A stretch of DNA of 64,000 nucleotides from Sciurus carolinensis (GCF_902686445.1 NC_062213.1:8367241-8431240); one strand, 5' to 3'. Positions 22,209 through 35,349 are shown, counted from the stretch's first letter. Translations and numbers: made by a program. The notes: a model not told the origin generated them from the sequence alone.

Positions 22209-24915
22209 ACCAAAGGACAGACTCCAGGTAGGAGGCCGCTTCGGTGATCCCAGATGGTGACCCGATCCTGGGCAGGGCACTTGAGGGGACGTGATAAACA
22301 GAGTGGTGTTCAAGAGACAGACTTTGAAAGACTTGCTGATCAGAATAAAGAGGGGGTTGGAGAAGCAGAGCAAAACGAAAATACTTTCCTTGTTTCTTTC
22401 TAAACTGGTGAAGCAGAGCCCATAGGCGTCCTGTTCAGAGCAAGATGGGAACAGGTGCTATTATGCTTGGGGTGTTCGTTTTGTGTGTCAGTGGGACAAC
22501 TAAGCAGGCAGGATGTGCAGGTCTGGGGCTAAGAAGAGAAGCCAGACAGGGCACAGCTTTAGGATGCTTTGGCATGTACACGGAGTGGTCGTCGCCTTGG
22601 GTTTTTAATTTGACTGAATTGAGGGAGGCCTACAAAATGAGCAAAGCACATTTTGGGGTGTGTTTGTGAGGGTGTGTCCAGAAGAGATCGGCGTGTGAGC
22701 CAGCAAACAGAGTGGGCAAGGCCTGTCCTGAACATGGTCACCATCCAATAGGTTGGGGGGCTGGGGATGGCATGAAAAAGGGGAGGAGGGTGGCGGTGCT
22801 GGCACGCAGACCTTGGCCCTTCCTGAGCAGCTTGCTCTGGGCTGCTGCTGCTGCTCGTGGACACTGACCCCCTTGATCGCAGGTCGTACCAGCAGGTCTT
22901 CAGGGGACCTCCAGGGCTTCGAGGGGCTGCATCATTGGCACCTTTTACCCGAGGCTTCTGGCTTCTTGGACTGAGCAGCTACCAGTTTCCCGACTCCGCA
23001 GCCTGTCGACGGCACTGTGGGGCTGCCCGCCTCTGACCATGTGAGCCAGTCTCAGCCACCCCCGTTGGTTCTGCCCCTCAGGAGAGCCCTGACTAATGCG
23101 GAGGGTAAGGGAATCCACGGCAAATGTTTCTACCACTTAGGGAGAGTGTGCGCAGTGAGGATGGAGAGGCAGGGGAGGATGGAGGGAAACACCTGCATTT
23201 ACGAATTGGCCAGGAAAGAACAGACTGGCAAAGCCAAACGTGATGGAGTTGGCCAGGGGAAGAAAGGAAATGAGGACCCGGTGGTGTCATGGGAGCCAGA
23301 GAACAGAGGAGGACCACACAGCACCGGGAGGCGAGTCCAGCAGACCAGAGAGGTGTCTTGATGATGGGGCCACAGGGCAAAGGACGCCTTGGCCAGGGCA
23401 GTTTCCAGGAGCACTGGGGCAGAGCCCGAGGGCATGATACTGAGGGGGTGGAGGCCAGGGAAGGGGACAGAGCAGCATTCTTTCAAGAACTCCATGAGGG
23501 GTGGAGGTCATGTTTCGTGGAGGAGAACCTGGGTATGTGTGGATTCTGATGGAAAGAAAGGAATCACTGTGGGTGCAGAGGCTCTGGGTTCCAAACATAA
23601 ATCGCAGTATAGTTTTCAATCGTTCACTTAAAAAACGTTCTTGAGCGCTGAAGGTTTATGAGGTCCTGGGCTAAGTAGGTTTTCATGGAGGGAGAAGACA
23701 GGGAGAAAGGTCGCACATGGAGTTTAATGACTTTCCAGCCTATTCTTAGAAACGCTTTTCAAGTAGTGTTAACAAGTCGGGTCTGGTAGATAGAATCCTG
23801 TAGCTCCTTTCATCTGATGTTATTTGTTACTAGTTATCTTCCAGGAGTTTGTGGGCTGGCTGCGCGGAGGGAGACCAATAGACTGTGCTGATGAGGCTCC
23901 CTGGCTCTCCCAGGGCAAGCACATGGGCTCTAAGTCCTAGGAAAACTGGAAGCCATGGGTCCTTCCAAAGATCAGAACATTCCATGGTTCCGGAGGCCTG
24001 AGGCTAAATTCCATGTGAGGGGCCCTTGTGCTTTGTATTCCACTAGGTTGACCTATCCTGCAGAAGGCTTGGGACAAAGCACAGCTTATTTCCTTTTTGG
24101 ATGCGGCAAACAGAAAACTTGTGGTTAAGAAGAGAACTAGGTGTTGTACAGAAGCGCTTCCCAGTCGCCTGTGGCAAAGCTCTGCATGGTTAGTTTCTAT
24201 CTGCCTGGACCAAGGCTTCCTGGCACTCTGTCATCAGCCTGCAGCAAACGGTTCAGGACCTGCGTGGTTCCAGCTGCTTCGAGTGGCATGGTTCATTCTC
24301 CTCTTAGGGACCTGCTGATTCTGACTTCCTCCACGTAGCACCCGGACCCATCAGGGCATCTGCCTTTGGGCTCTCTCAGCTCAGGTCAGCGGCTGCTCTT
24401 CCCTGAGATCCTTTCTCACCCACTTCTCCTCAGAGGGATGGGGTGCCCCTGTCTTACAGTGCATTTTCCAAAGACAAGAAAGGATTTGAGAGCCAGCAGT
24501 TCTTGGTAAATAACCCTAGAAAGTATTGGTAAGGCCTGGGGAAGGAAATGAGAAAGGAGAAGGGAAGGAGCTGGTAAAGCTGTGGGCCTGGGCACGGTAT
24601 CACGTGGGCAGCTGGCCCTCAGTCCCGCTGGGGGAGTTCCGAGAAATGGGTGTGTACCAACCTCTCCTCGGAGTCTGTCGCCCAGGGCTTGGAGAAGCTG
24701 GGACTGCGCCACCACCCTCACTCACATGCTGACAGCTGCTCAGAGGACATGAAGTCCTCCTCACTTCCAGCCCACAGGGCAAAGCGAACTGGGGTCCAGT
24801 GGCAGAGCAGGCCCTGGGCAAGGACACGCAGGTGTCTGTGGGAGAGTGGGGCGGAGCCTCTGCTCCACATTGCCTCCACCGTCGTCCCATCAGACCCCGA
24901 GTTTCCTTTGTTCCA
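22209..24915. other. Non-genic stretch, GC-rich
   Basis: Many overlapping open frames on both strands (for example 23,017-23,361 plus and 23,287-23,619 minus) contradict one another and carry no recognisable domains. Two (CTG)n-like units occur near 22,840. No gene is supported. Confidence 0.45.
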
Positions 24916-24919
24916 TGCC

Positions 24920-25190
24920 TGCTACGGCTGGAGCGTGTCCCCCGGGGTTCATGTGTTGAGATTTTGTCCCTGTTGTGTGGTACTCAGTGTGGAAACTTAG
25001 TCTGACCATGGTGGGGCCTTTGGGTCATTGGCTAAGGTCATCAAGGTGGGGCCCCTGTGACTGAATACTGTGACTTTATAGGAGGAGAGGGTGCGTGTGT
25101 AAGAGACTCTCTGTAATATAGGTGCGGTCCTTTTTCTTTCTTTTCCATCCCCACTTGTCCTCCTCTCTCTCCTCATGATGCTTCCATTTT
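24920..25190 (+). mobile_element. Old MaLR LTR 5' part
   Basis: It begins 'tgctacggctggagcgtgtc' and runs through 'ggttcatgtgttgaga', 'gtggggcctttgggtc' and 'gtggggcccctgtgactg', the standard 5' landmarks of MST/MLT1-type LTRs. Confidence 0.7.
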
Positions 25191-28080
25191 AGAAATGGGG
25201 TTGGTGGCCAAGCTGCTCAGTCCCCCGCATCACCCTATTAATGGACTTCAGTTCCAACATCTGGGACCCACGGAGCCTTGGTTCCTCCTCCTCAGCCTCT
25301 CATGGGGCTGACGGGGATCCAGTTTCCTCCTAGGGCAGGTGGCTGGGTCTTAACTGCGGGCTCGCCTTTGGAGCTGCTGTCCTGCCTCCACAAGTGCACC
25401 AAGTGACGGTCAAGGATGGACTCACAGGCGGCATATTCAGTGATGTTAGACACTATTTTTAGTTACTTTTACTTTTAAGAGGTCCTGACTTGTGCTTTAT
25501 TTGGCATAATCCGAGAATCAGGGAAAACCCTGTTTGAACCTCTTGGGTCCTGGTGAGCACTCCTTGATAAGGCATAGTAATGTAGGAGTCAAGTGCGGAC
25601 GCATCATTTGCGTTCAATCTTGACCAGAGGCCTCATGAGTGACCTACTGATTTCATTGTGTAGTAAACAAGTAAACAAACAAACAAAACCCCACACGCTC
25701 AGGTTACATTAGTCCCCCCCCATATCATTTCCAGATTCAAGTATCAGGGGAAACCCCTTGGTAACATCTAAAAGGGAATAACATATGAAAAGACATACAA
25801 ATGCTTAAGAAAGGGCCAATTAAAACTTCTATTATAATGGATAACTAAACAGTCAGGTCCTGTCAAAGTTCTTGATTTTTGTTCCATTTTGAATGGTAGG
25901 AAATGGGTTTTTAAAGGTGCATCTTCACCTGAGCAGGTAGGTCAACTGGCACCCCTCCAGTCTCAGTGGGTGCTCAGGGTCCTACCCACTGCCTGGTGCT
26001 CTTGGCGAGAGAACACGCTGCCACCCTTGGCTGGGTTTATTTGGCATTCGCTTCCAGTGTAAAGGGTCAGGCTGCCAAGCTTGCTCAGGAAGAAGCAGTC
26101 ACAGCAGTCTGTCCTGGGATGCTCACGCATCCGCCAAAGCCACCGATACAGATTTAAAGCAAAACAAAAACCCTGCTCTAAAATCATCGCAGGCCTGACA
26201 CGGGAAGATCATAAAAGCCCAGCTCAGGATGGCATCATGTCAGACAGCCTACCTAGTCAATCATCAGGTCGCAGCAGGTGACACGTAGACACTTGTAGCC
26301 ATGTGACCTCACTTCTGCCAGCACATGAACAAATGGCAGGTGTGGTTTCACAAGCCCTGGCTGCTGAGCTGTTGACAAGTGAGGACAGAGCAGAAAGAAA
26401 TGGAGGCAGGATGGAGCTGGCAGATCTGATAAGAGGATTGGGTTACGGCCACCCTCCCCCATCCCTAATGCCCTGAGACCCAGCAGCTGCGGGAGCTTGC
26501 TGTCTCTCAGAAACTGTCTCTCTGTCCAGTTGGTAGTTGCATGCCAGCACCCCTGGCCCATCAGCCTTTCTCTGAATACAGGACGTTCTTTCACGCTTGT
26601 GCCCAGGCAGAGCTGTGCCCTCCGTGGGGAATGCCCCGCCCACCCTCTGCTCAGGGCCTACTTGATCTGTGAGGCTGGGCTCAGGTTTCAGCTCCTCTGA
26701 GCTGCACCCCTAATTCTGGGGGCAGAGTTTGCTGCTGCCTCTGGAGCTCAGCTGGGCACCATGCCCGTCCCTGTCTACTGTATACTGTGTCAACCACACA
26801 ATCTCCTCCCCACCAAGATGACCAGAGTCAGCTCCTCGCCCTGTGTCTGCCACACAATTGCTTTGTAAACCTTTTTGTGAAATGCTTGCGACCGTGTGGG
26901 ACGTGGCTAACCTGCTGAAAGAAAGCGACTGATACCACAGAGGACACTCTGGGGAGGCACCAGGATTTGTGAAGACTTCTTTCCTAAAATTGAAGACTCA
27001 TCACAAGAGTTTGGGAGCAGCCCAATGTGTCGGGGCAAGTTCAGGTGGCAGGAGCAGCCTGAGGAGCAGGAGTAGCTTCATATCATAGGAACCGCTGAAG
27101 TAGCAGGAAGCAACCCAAAGAAGAGGGGGACAGTCCAGGATGCTCTGAGCCTGGAGGTTGAACACAAACAACAGCTTCTGCCAAAACCCTGAATGGCGTC
27201 CTGAAGCAGGAGGCTGCCTCCCCTGCTCTCTGTGACACGGGGGAGCACCCTGAAAGTTCAAAATGTCCTTGCAAGATCTCATCGCCCAGTCCATCTGCAG
27301 ACCTGGTGTAAGTTAGGACTATGTGCTTTTAATTAAGCCTCATGGCCTTAACCATGAATCTAGGGACCTTGGGGAACAGGTGTTGCAGGAGGACAGAGCT
27401 GGTCCAGTAAACCGGACGAGAAGCAGGTGTCCTGTGACAGGAACATCCCTCAGACTATCAGGTTGCACTGGAAATGGGTAGTGTCATGGTGACCTCCCCA
27501 GGAGGAGACACTACTGGAAAACTGTGTATCTAACAGAGAGCACTCTAGGGATCAGTCAAGGGACACAGCACCACCTCTACCTCTGAGCAGTCACCTTAAG
27601 CTAGTTACTGCCTTTTCAAGCCTCAGTTTCCCTATCTGTGAAAAATGCATTAGACTACTTTGCACTTGGGTTTTACTCATGGACCATTTACTGGAGCAGA
27701 TCATAGTAAGTCCAGGTGCACCAGATGAAGGAGAAGGAGTCAGGGCTCAGTGGCCTGACCCTTCCCCAGCTCTAACGCCCCTGGGGCAGGGGAGGATCTG
27801 AGGAGCCCAGCTTGAAAGCCATTGTAGTGAATTGCTCATTTTACTCTAGAGGTCCCAAACTCCAAAGACAGAGAGAAACCATGAAAGAGTGACATTGGTT
27901 CATTTGATGATGGCAGAATTGGGATATTCTAAGGGAGAGAACCCCAGAGAAGCTGTGCATCTTCCAGAGGAATGACTCTTCTGGAAGCCAGCCATGGCTG
28001 AACGCAGACCTGTGCTCCCAGACAGCTTTTTCCAGTGAAGTCAGAATTTAAGGTCCTTTTAGTGAGTTAAAAAAATAATA
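25191..28080. other. Non-genic stretch with minor relics
   Basis: A (CAAA)n short tract lies near 25,671. A MIR-like fragment lies near 27,575-27,660. Frames on opposite strands at 26,253-26,700 are mutually exclusive chance frames. Confidence 0.4.
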
Positions 28081-28084
28081 TTTA

Positions 28085-28465
28085 AAATATTGGTGGATTT
28101 TATTTCTTTAAGGAAAATTTTAGGATCGCAGGAAAACAGGGTGTAAAGTACAAAGACTTCTCAAATATTCCTTCTCTGTTAACAATTTCTCTTATTAACA
28201 GATTACTATGATGTGTTTATCTTTGATGAACCAAATAGTGATACATTATTACTAGCTAAAGTCCCTTGTCCACATTTGGGTTCCCTCTGTTGTTGTTTTT
28301 TTCTGTAGATTTTGACAAATGTATGATGACATGCATTCATTACAATATCATACAGTGGGTTCACTGCCCTAAAATTCCTGTGCTCTGCCTATTCATTTCT
28401 CTCCAGACCACCCCGACCGACCCCTGGCAATCACTAGTCTTTTTTCTGTTTCCTCTAGAATGAGA
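28085..28465 (-). repeat. Old L1 3' fragment
   Basis: The plus-strand phrases 'ttttgacaaatgtatgatgac', 'acaatatcatacagtg' and 'cctggcaatcactagtctt' are characteristic of antisense L1M 3' sequence. Confidence 0.7.
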
Positions 28466-28648
28466 TATACAGATGCTCTTCAGTTTACAACATGACAAGC
28501 CCAGGGTAAACTGAAAACAGCCTCAGTGGAAAGTGCATTTAATACCCCTAGCCCAGCAAGATCCTAGCTTAGTGACGTGGCAGCTGTGCAATGTGGGCTA
28601 TTTCTGCCTCCTGAGGCAGGACCCCAGCCGTGACTGCTCCTGCCCAAT

Positions 28649-28771
28649 TAGGAGCCAGTCTTGTGCCACATATTGCTAGCCCCAGAGTTCAGGAGCCAGT
28701 CTTGTGCCGCATATTGCTAGCCCCAGAGTTCAGGAGCCAGTCTTGTGCCGCATATTGCTAGCCCCAGAGTT
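28649..28771. repeat. 41-bp tandem repeat, three copies
   Basis: Three consecutive 41-base units begin at 28,649, 28,690 and 28,731. Each contains 'ggagccagtcttgtgcc' and ends 'tagccccagagtt'. Units 2 and 3 are identical. Unit 1 differs at its first base and at one base in the 'gccaca/gccgca' segment. Confidence 0.97.
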
Positions 28772-29520
28772 CAAAATTTGAAGCAGGTCTTGCTGAACGT
28801 GTATCACTTTCATATCATGAAGTCGAACCCTCACAGGCTGAGGACCATCTGTAGTTGGGACTCTTCGGTACGTAGCCTTTCCAGAGTGACTGCCACACTT
28901 AGAAGTGTGACTATCCTGCTTCTTAATCAATTAGGACTAATCAAAATAGTCCCCAAACACTTCAAGGCTGAAATTAGCCCCACACTCTTCTCTGAGTTGG
29001 GAGAGGAGGTACTCTCTCTTACTCTTCACAATCAGCATTGGGAGCAGGGGGCAGAGGTCACAGTGTCCCAGGGAGGTGGACTGTGAAAGGCAAGTGGCTA
29101 CCCAAGGACGTGCTTCCGGGATCCCTCTGGCCTGGTCCCTTGTGACAAGTTCCTCCACCCTCAGGGTCCGCCTCCTAGCCTCCCCTGGCTGTGAAAGCTA
29201 CCTCACCCAGCACCTCACCTGTTCTCCCTCTCCCCAACCCCACCCCATACTTGCTTCCAAGAGAAAAGCCACGGTGAAATGCCTGCAGGGTGGTCCTGTG
29301 TTCCTGCCAGGCCTATGGCCCATGCTCACCCAGAAGCATCTGGCAGAACATCATAACTCAGGAGCCTGGCTGAGTTAGTGATACCTGAACATTATTACTT
29401 AGCTTGGTGTTTACAGTTTAATTTTATACACTTGTAATGCTCATGTAAGAAATGCCATGTTTGCATTTAAAGCCGAAGAGGAGGAAGCCTAAGAACAGGG
29501 GTGGGATGTGGGCAAGGGGA
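28772..29520. other. Non-genic stretch
   Basis: Nothing recognised beyond chance frames. Confidence 0.4.
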
Positions 29521-29524
29521 ATGT

Positions 29525-29712
29525 CTGGTAGAATCGGACATACCTGGGCTGAAATGGCGTTGCTGCTGCTCACCGAGGATCCTGGCTGAATGTGTGTCCT
29601 CTCTGGGCCCCAGTGTTATCATCCACAAAAGTGTGTATGGTAATTCCTTCTCTGAGCGTGATCATCCGATTGCCTGCTGAGTGCCTCGTATAGGAAAGTG
29701 CTTACTGGGTGT
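29525..29712 (+). repeat. MIR SINE
   Basis: The order 'atacctgggctgaaatgg', 'tctctgggccccagtgttatcatc' (in part) and 'ctgctgagtgcctcgta' fits a MIR read in sense. Confidence 0.6.
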
Positions 29713-29837
29713 GGGTTCCCTCTCCTTCCCGGGAGCTGGAGGCCTGGGTTCCAGTTCCAGTTGTACTGTTGTCTCTCATCTGAGACTAGTCAACAAATCA
29801 TGAATTCATAGATCAATAGTTTTTTGTCCCTGTATTT

Positions 29838-29862
29838 AAAAAAAAAAAAAAAAAAAAAAAAA
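29838..29862. repeat. Poly(A) run, 25 A
   Basis: An uninterrupted 25-base A homopolymer without an identifiable retroposon body just upstream. Confidence 0.95.
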
Positions 29863-29994
29863 CTTTTTGTTGAAGACCTTTCTTAAAAAATTGAAAATGT
29901 TTAATCGACACTCAGAAAGCACACGTGTTGTAGCTGTGTACCTTAGTGAATCTTACAAAGTTGAGCACACTGTGTATGCCATCTGTTTTTGTAG

Positions 29995-30157
29995 TTTTTT
30001 TTTTTTAAACAGCCATGTCCATTTATTTCTGTGCATGTCTATGTCTACGGCTGATTTTGCACTACAGTGACAGAACTTGAGTCGTGGAGGTGGAGACCAT
30101 ATGGTCTGCAAGGCTGAAAATACTATCTGGTCCTTTACAGAAAAGTCCGACTCCTTC
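29995..30157. repeat. Ancient DNA-transposon-like relic (half copy)
   Basis: The phrases 'acagccatgtccatttatt', 'gattttgcactacagtgac', 'gagaccatatggtctgcaa' and 'actatctggtcctttacag' match a widespread nonautonomous mammalian repeat. The second copy in this window is at 34.1 kb. I think it is a hAT-type MER element, but I am unsure of the family name. Confidence 0.55.
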
Positions 30158-30159
30158 CA

Positions 30160-30450
30160 CACAGTACTCCATCGTGTGAACGCTAGGGCTTATTGATTGT
30201 GGGTGAGCAGTGGGGAGTGTCCACTCTGGGGCTATTTGGATCATCTGCAATGCACCCATCACACACGCGTTCTGAGTCTGTCCCTAGAGTGGAATTGCTG
30301 GAACGCAGGGAGATGTCAATTGAACCTTACCAGAAACCCTGTTTGCCAAAGTGGTTGTGCCCTCACCCTTGCATAAGCGGGTGTCTGAGTCCCACCTGCC
30401 CCATATCCTTTCCACTCTTGGCATTTTCTGCGTTTATCATCTGAGCCCTT
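30160..30450 (-). repeat. Old L1 3' fragment
   Basis: The antisense L1 phrases 'acagtactccatcgtgtgaa', 'tagagtggaattgctggaac' and 'ccaaagtggttgtgccc' occur in the expected order. Confidence 0.75.
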
Positions 30451-32210
30451 TTCCCTGCCCTCATTTTGATGCTTCTTTTCTCTCTGTACGTTATTTCTGT
30501 TTGTGTTTGGAAACCTCCAGAGGTAGTGCACTCAAGGCTTGCAGGGGAGACTGTTTCATCTTTAGACACTTCTGATCTCCCGGGAAGCCCTTCTGTATAT
30601 AGCAACCATTCAGAAACTTAAAAATCAATGCTCATGTTCCCTGAATATCATCTTCTGCAGGAAGAGAACCAAAATATTTCTAATTTCTTTAATGTTGTTC
30701 AAAAGACACAGATTTGCACCTGTTTGTCATCCTGGTGCTGGATGAACAGGTGTCGCCTCTTTGGGCTTCTGGTCCCCATCTCTAAAATGAGGGGGTTCAA
30801 TTAAATTAAGAGTCACTTTAACTCCAACACTGTGCTAAATGTTATTGTGGGGAACAGATGCCCACAAACATCTCTATACAGGAACCACCCTCTCCCTAAA
30901 ATGTCCCTGTTAACCTCTCCTAGCTGACAGCAGAGAATGGAGATGCTTATTCATTTTTTTTTCCTGCTTCTATCAAATGGTTCCCGTATACTAAGGATGT
31001 TGCAGGAAAGGTTCTAGGAATCCAGTGTTGGACTGATAGAGGTCTCGTCTCTTTTGTGACAAATACAGCTGTGACAGGAATGGGGAGGAGGAGAGTGGAT
31101 TGTGTGCCTGGGGTCCCTGAGTGTCCACGGGAGGTTGTAACTGTGCCAACTGCATTCTTAAAAGGCAAGGGTCATGGGAAAGGTTGAGGCTGACGAACTG
31201 CATTGGCGGCTACAGGGTAACTACTAACAGGGGGAAGGGAGGGGTGAGGTGTGCCTTAGCCCCGTGCCTGAGGACTCTGGCCTGTGGATTGCTCCCTTTG
31301 GAAACAGGCTCAGAACAGCCCTCCCGCTTCACATGCCCAGGATGAGCTTCATTAGCAGCAAGTGGTCCCCAGGCCAGACTCCTCTTTCTGCTTTCTTCCT
31401 GACACAGATGTAAGGACCAGAGGACAGGTCACCAAATCCAGATGGTAGACCCCTCTGGATTTGGCAGACAGTCCTAATTTAACTGACCCAGGCACCATCA
31501 AAACTCAAAAGCAGGGCGAGGAAAGGAAAATAATAATTAGGCGTGTGAGATGTTAAATTCCACAGAGTCTCATAGGAACATGGCTTTGAATATTTTAAGA
31601 GGAAATGCAGCCCTCACATTGACATTCATGCAAGCCTCACAGTAAGTCCAGGCAGCGGATGTGGCCTGTCTATCACGCTGTTTCACGACAGGGAACACTG
31701 AGATGCCAAGGGTCTGGGGACTCCCTTAGGGCACCACTTGTGAGAGTGGAGCCAGGGTTTCACACTCAGGTAGCAGAACTTCTGAGTCCCTGCTCACAAT
31801 GATGCCACTTCCGGGTGACAGCAGGGAGCCTTGTGCTGAGGGAAATATTCACTTGCAGGTCAGAATTGGGGTCTGGTACCTGCCTGGCTCTGCATTAGGA
31901 TGGGAGCTAATCTAATCCTTGCCCTGTCTTATGGAGGAGTCTGGAATGAGTGTCCCAGGGCTGCAAAGCTTACTAATGTGTTAGTAACAGGGATATAAAT
32001 GTGCCGTGGGGATAGGGAGGTCCCCCAAAACAGTATGCTGTCCTCAGGAGGAGGAAGGGGTCCAGGCAGGCCAAAAGCATGGTAACTGCAGATGGAAAAC
32101 GTCAAGCTTGAGCTAAAGTCTGCGTTTTTTGTGGCTCTGTGGATGTCTCTTCTCCGTATGAAATCTTGGGTGAGAGAGTCTTGCCCCTGTCTACTCAGCC
32201 CAGCCTGGAG
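30451..32210. other. Non-genic stretch with MIR relics
   Basis: MIR-like fragments are near 30,745-30,830 and 31,630-31,990. No gene is recognised. Confidence 0.4.
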
Positions 32211-32214
32211 TCAC

Positions 32215-32705
32215 TCAGCTGTGTAGAAGGCAAAGGGTGGTAAGTGTGGTACATTGTATTAATGGTCCCAGTTCTTCGCCCTACCCTATAGGAACATCCC
32301 TTTCCACGTGACTTATCCTCTCCATCCTTCCACCCCCTAAAAGCAGAGCATATTTGCCCCTTGATTCTGAATTTGACCATGAAACTCACTTTGGCCAATG
32401 GGATTTTAAGAGACTGTAAAAAGTCCTGGGAATTTCTGTTCGTTCTTTTCTGCTTCTGCAGAGGCTAACTCACTGTCCCAGCAGGCAGACGGAAGCCACA
32501 TGGAGCAGAATTACCTACCTAAAGTGCTCTAGCCCAGCCCAGCCTAGGGCAGAGTCCCCATTCCATCTGCTCTGTGTGAGCAAGCATGGCTGAGCCCAGC
32601 ATGGACCAGCCAAACCCAGTGGAACCCCAGGAGCTGTAGTCATGAATAGTTGTTTTAAGCCACTGAATGTTGGGCCGTTGTATGCAGCAAAGACTAACTG
32701 TGCAC
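32215..32705 (+). mobile_element. Old MLT1-like MaLR LTR
   Basis: The phrases 'ggccaatgggattttaagag', 'gaagccacatggagcag', 'gctgagcccagcatggacc', 'gttgttttaagccactgaat' and a terminal 'gcagcaaagactaactg' fit an MLT1 LTR in sense. Confidence 0.65.
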
Positions 32706-34105
32706 CTCTTTTGCAGAGAGCTATCAATACACATCCAATTAAATAAATTAATATCACTATCTTGACCATCTCATTTGGTAAAAATAAGTTGTTCACCTAC
32801 CCTTTTTGAACGGACTCACAGAAATCCTTCATCGAATGTTCATGCAAACAAGTTTCAAAATGCAACAGTTTTCCTGTTCTTTCTCTAATCCTTCACACAC
32901 CCTACATTTTATTTAAAACTGTGTCCTGATTTTTCATTAGAACCACTGTATGAGGTCTGTGTTTGGTCTGAACATGTCTGTGCATTATTGGCCCCCATCC
33001 CTAACACAGGTGTTAGGTGGGATGTTATTACTAATTGGAATAAACATGTGTCCTTTTCTTATAGTACAATTCTCCTAAGAAGAATATTTAACAATTGCTT
33101 TACACTTTTGAATGTGATAATTACTGTATGGTGTATTGTCAGAATTTCAATGCTGAAAATAAAAAGTCAAATTTTATCTTACCTCTCCTTTTAAAAAATC
33201 CAGAAAAATTAATTAATTCTTTAAAAAATCACAAATGCAATAAAAGAGGAGAGGTATGTTGTATTATGCATAATTTAATTTAAAATATTTCAGAATAGGC
33301 ATTCTGCTGTATGTGTGCAGGCTGATTTTAATAGAGACCCTACAATTTTAACATTTGAAAGACTTGCTCAGGAATGTAAACTTAGAGCTGCCACAAGCTC
33401 TGAAATCTTTTATTAGGCTGTTAATCAACAGCCTTTTATTAGGCTGTTAACCTTGCAGAGGGAGCGGTTGAGCATCTCGGCAGGCTTACCTGCCTGGGCA
33501 AGATGGGGGTAGTAGCCCCCCCCACACAGAATCTTCACAGGCTCCAGAGTGGTACCCGGGACCTAGAGCAGGGGAGTTTGTGCCAGTCCAACTAGTGGAT
33601 GAGCTAAGCCCTGAGCTAGCTTGCTGGTGCACCCACTTCACATGAACCATTCATGATCTGTCAGAGGGCACAGGCAGGACTGCACAGACTTCCGGGAAGG
33701 GTGAGCGTGCCTGTTTCTATATCCACTCCTTATGCATGTTTTTGCACAGCTCCATTTGAGGCTGCCTCCCAGCACCTGTCACCGGGCAGTAATTGCACAC
33801 CTCACTGTCCTACCTGAGACTGGAAGGCAGCCACAGTGGCTGAGAAGAGCCAGATGGAGTTTGGCTTGGTCTTGGGAACAACAGTTTATAATTAAAGATT
33901 TTAATACTGGCCTCTAAAAAATGTTTCAATAGAATTGCACCCAAGTAGTCCATGGGTGACTGTTTGTCACTCCACTCATCACTGTATCTGGTTCAGTGTG
34001 TCTGCTCAGTGCCGGGTCACAAGACTACCCCAAAGTGCCGTGTTTGCCTGGCTCACAGTTATGCTAAAGTAACAAAAATCTATTTTTGATAATGAACTTA
34101 TCATT
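32706..34105. other. Non-genic stretch, AT-rich
   Basis: No gene. It contains an exact 18-bp direct repeat (cttttattaggctgttaa) at 33,407-33,424 and 33,433-33,450, plus a short C run near 33,521. Confidence 0.5.
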
Positions 34106-34109
34106 AGGA

Positions 34110-34330
34110 AGTAGATCACAGACTGGTGAACTGTACAGCCCCTGGGCCAAATCCTACTTAATGCCTGTTTTGTAAATAAAGTTTTATTGGAACACAGCCA
34201 TTCATTCACACATTACCTTTGGCAGCTTCCATCAGGGAAGAGTGGAGTACTTTCAGCAGACACCCTGGGGCATGGAAATGTTTACTATATGAAACTTTGC
34301 AAAATAAAAAAGAAGATTGCTAACCCCTGA
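34110..34330. repeat. Ancient DNA-transposon-like relic (near full)
   Basis: It contains 'gggccaaatcctacttaatg', 'gtaaataaagttttattgg' and 'aacacagccattcattcaca'. It ends 'attgctaacccctga', like the closing inverted repeat of the same family as the relic at 30.0 kb. Confidence 0.6.
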
Positions 34331-34579
34331 CATTGATGGACAGCTTTAGTTTCTAGTCGTGTTATTTCTTCAACAACAACTACCAAAAACAAACAAACGA
34401 ACGAAACCACACCATCCTTTTGAAGTCATAAAACTGGCTCAAATCGTGGTTTATAACTTGTAAGATAAGTAGTACTTTAAAAAAATTATATGTAGTATTT
34501 TTAAATTTGCTTTTATATTTCTGAGTCTGTGGAGGTCCCAAAAGAGCACACTTGCATGAAAGGAAGAGAACAAGGGTCT

Positions 34580-35040
34580 TAGGGAGAGAGAGGTGGGGCA
34601 GAAGGAGGAGACAGAGCAAAGTACAAGTAGCAATGGCCCGTCCTCCTTTGCCCACCTTACAGAGCCTACCCCTGTCTTCCTTCTCCTAAAATGCAGCAGC
34701 CTTCTCCTGACTTCAGGACCTTTGCACTGGCTGCTTCCTCTGCCCCAATCCCTTTCTGTTGGGTATCCACCAGGAGGTTGCTCTTACTGCTCAGGTTTCA
34801 GCTTAAGGTTCACCTCAGCGGAGAGGTCTTTTCTGACCACCCACTCTGAAGAATCATTCCCTTTCCCCATAGGGACTCTAGAAAACATTACCCTTGGGGC
34901 ATTTTCCCCCTTTATATTGATCTGTAGATGAAAGCACCCAGGGTTGTTGAGTGACAGTCATCCCAGACACCAGCAGAGAAGGACTCTTGCCTGTCTCACT
35001 TCTCACTGTATCTTGGTGCCTGGGCAGGGCCTGGCTTGCC
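34580..35040 (+). repeat. L2 LINE fragment
   Basis: It contains the distinctive L2 3' phrases: 'gacctttgcactggctg', 'gctcaggtttcagctta', 'cagcggagaggtcttttctg' and 'ttgatctgtagatgaaagc'. Confidence 0.65.
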
Positions 35041-35349
35041 ATGGATCCCAAAGGAAGAGAATGGGCTAATCAAATGAGTAGCTAATGAAATGAGTTGAAT
35101 CCACTAATTAATTCATTCCATTAATTAATTAACTAAAGGAATGGTGAAATGAACAGTTAATGAACACACCATAATTACGGAGGCCTAGGCCTCAATTTCT
35201 CTCCCCATGGGACCTGGCCTCACAGTGGACAGTGAAGACAGGGCTTTCCTGTTTACCCAGTACACAGGGACAAAGACCAAGAGGGCAGGCATGAGTGACT
35301 TAACTAACATATCACCAAGGCTACAGCCTGACCACTCTGCTTCAATTCC

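Noticed and set aside
35090..35160. Palindrome-like TTAATTAATTAA cluster with CATTCC/GGAATG arms
   Set aside because: Short, AT-driven, and not linked to any recognised element. Too weak to call a structured RNA or an origin.
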